DNA from: Lepisosteus oculatus
Lineage: Eukaryota; Chordata; Actinopteri; Semionotiformes; Lepisosteidae
Assembly (NCBI RefSeq): GCF_040954835.1
Contig: NC_090708.1
Span: 28,718,001 to 28,782,000 of the forward strand
DNA: 64,000 nt
Direction: 5' to 3'
The notes under the pieces: model-generated
The model's database searches: none
Told to the model about the DNA's origin: nothing
Seen by the model: the letters and a program-made list of their open reading frames with translations, nothing else
In this document: positions 62,095 through 64,000 of the stretch, piece after piece
Layout: the number at the start of each line of letters is the position of its first letter
How positions within the stretch are numbered: the stretch's first letter is position 1
Position numbers and translations under genes: made by a program

Positions 62095-64000
62095 GATATT
62101 TGATAGTGGAAAGAGGAAAGGTCGTGAATCAAAGAGAGAGTTGGAGCAACCAGATGTCAGTCTGTTTCACAAATATGATGGAAGCATGATTGTATTTCCC
62201 CAACGTCTGCTGTGTGTCCCACACAGGAATGTCCAGTTCTGGTCCTAGATGACTTCTGTGTCTGCAGTTTTTCATTGTAGCACAGTTGTTATCTGCCCAG
62301 TTCCACTAATTATTGTTTTATTTGAACTTTTTTTAATTTTTTTCCCAGTCCTTTAGATCACAGGTCCCCAGTCCTGGTCCTGGTGAACCATACACCTGGT
62401 GGTTTTCATGTAGCTGAGCTCAATCATCTAATTACAGCCTTAATTTAACAAATTAGTCTCTCGATTGGATATGTCCACCTTTTTTGGGATTTTATTTTAC
62501 TTATGAAATGCAATAGTTCAAAGGTGTCCTCCAATATGATTAAGAGCTGAAAAGAGTCAAATAGATCAAATGAATACCTAATATGTATATTATATTAATA
62601 CCTATTATGAAGTTAATTAAGTTTTCAATTGTGTAATTGAGTGCTTGGCTGGAGCAACACCCCGCAGGTGAATGGGATCCCCTGCTTTAGGTGATGATAA
62701 TTTGAAGAGACGGTCAAACCTACTACACTGTGGCCCTCCACTTACAGGGTTGGACATATTTGCTGCAACATGTAAAATGTAAAATGGGCTTGATACAATG
62801 AAACTTCCCACTCCCCCAGGTCTCTTCAGATTGTAAGAATATCAGTAATTTCACATACAAGACACTCTTAAAGGCCATTGTTTGAATCAAATCTCTGGAC
62901 AATTCAGATTTCATACCCTACAATATACATGATATATATACGTCTTTATACAATTTTAGAATTATGCTAACAAGAAGTATCGAGATACTCTAATTTTTCT
63001 TTTATGTCATTTCCTTGTTTATTCCTTTGGATACTTTTATATCTTTCTAAGGAATAGTAGTATGTATAAAAATGTATTCTCATATATAAGCTTATTTTTA
63101 ACTAGCAGCCTAATGCAACGTTTGCAAATTTGAGTTGATTGTTTCATATCTATGTAGGTATGGTTGTTAACACAACTTAAGCAACCTGTGTGTAAATGCC
63201 TTACAAATCTCACAAAATAAAAAAAGAAATATATATTTCAAATAGTGTTTTGTAGATGATTTGTGAAGATGAACATTAACACAAAAATTTGTTTTGATTC
63301 AAAGGGCTGTGTTTTCAGCTCTCTTTGTTTTAATTTACAGTGAATTCATTGGAGTCTATAGAGATGTTTGAGCCACAGACATGAAGAAGGATCCCTGGAT
63401 CTGTGCTTGCCATCAACATTCCACATCTTCTTCAGAGGACAAGTGATTCATACAGCTCAAAAAGACCAGAGTTGTTCAGGGGCAGATCAGCAGAGCAAAA
63501 GAAAAAAAGAGAGTATCAACCTCATGAGTCATTGTCAAGCCTTCCTCATGATACATAGCTCACTGTCCTTTTTATGGAGAATTTCCTGTTCACTTTAAAG
63601 ATGAGACAAGCAAAAACCATCCCAAAAAAAGTTCAGAAATATTAGGTTGATTAGTCCTCCAGTCTAAAAAGTGGTTTAAATCCTTGTGTGGTTACACAAC
63701 GAAAAATTGAATATTATTATACTATTCAGACATGAGCACACAATGGACAACATGTTTAAATGCAGTAGGACTTTCCAATGTTGTAGTACTAATGAAGTTT
63801 AAAAAATCTAAAGGCCTTTTGGGAATGTAATTCAAGGGCACATCTGTCTGATATACTAATGATAAACTCATCATCTGATACAATAACGTAGCATGTGTGA
63901 CTGTTGATGGAAAGATGCTCAATAAAAAGTAGGAGAGCTAAGGCACTTGCAAAAGATGAGTCCCGAATTTTTGTTAGGATGACTGTATAAAATGCATATA
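62095..64000. other. Gene-free flank
   Basis: No gene recognised on either strand. Near 62370-62470 there is a CCCAGTCCTGGTCCTGGTGA phrase like the MITE ends at 20427. Otherwise AT-rich. Confidence 0.5.

Overview
The window is genomic DNA from a vertebrate, most likely a ray-finned fish. The evidence is split genes with GT-AG introns, a vertebrate CLIC gene, and a fish-like transposon mix: Tc1, Sushi-like Ty3/gypsy with chromodomain, a Penelope-like element, and 5S-derived and tRNA-like SINEs. The species cannot be fixed from sequence alone. Nothing bacterial is present, so ribosome binding sites, operons and CRISPR do not apply.

Two genes can be assembled exon by exon. mrpl16 (mitochondrial ribosomal protein uL16m) lies on the minus strand in five coding exons between 15137 and 9246 (254 aa). 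A chloride intracellular channel gene, best matched to clic6, lies on the plus strand from 16399 to 58894. It has two alternative first coding exons: a long Glu-rich parchorin-type exon (total 489 aa) and a short one (total 249 aa). Both join the same five downstream exons, and all phases agree. The two genes are head to head with about 1.26 kb between start codons. Near 5400 there is a weaker candidate for the 5' end of another minus-strand gene.

Layout: 1-6000 holds SINEs and the possible promoter and exons of an unidentified gene. 6323-8045 is a 5'-truncated Penelope-like element carrying a 47-bp copy of its own end. 8752-15137 is mrpl16, whose intron 2 holds a 2.5-kb minisatellite with a 40-bp unit. 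16399-31011 holds clic6 exons 1 to 4. 31012-58146 is a 27-kb clic6 intron swollen by nested insertions. These are a solo LTR, a complete but broken Ty3/gypsy element (33077-38350, plus strand), a foldback element, a 509-bp LTR element reduced to its ends, a second complete Ty3/gypsy element with one 1429-codon frame (44071-49299, minus strand), rearranged inverted repeats, a 1-kb solo LTR inside a 5S-derived SINE, and an LTR with leader of an ERV-like element. 58147-58894 is the last two clic6 exons. 60254-61884 is an apparently intact Tc1-like transposon. 62100-64000 shows no gene.

The most interesting structure is in the two Ty3/gypsy elements. Ten bases at the predicted 5' end of each transcript are perfectly complementary to ten bases just inside the 5' LTR, the arrangement expected for self-primed reverse transcription. 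The two elements differ at one base pair in a compensating way. Other notable points are a splice-donor-containing minisatellite at the start of clic6 intron 5 that recurs 3.6 kb downstream, the Penelope self-insertion with a 9-bp target duplication, and the LTR element whose two LTRs share their 3' halves but not their 5' halves.
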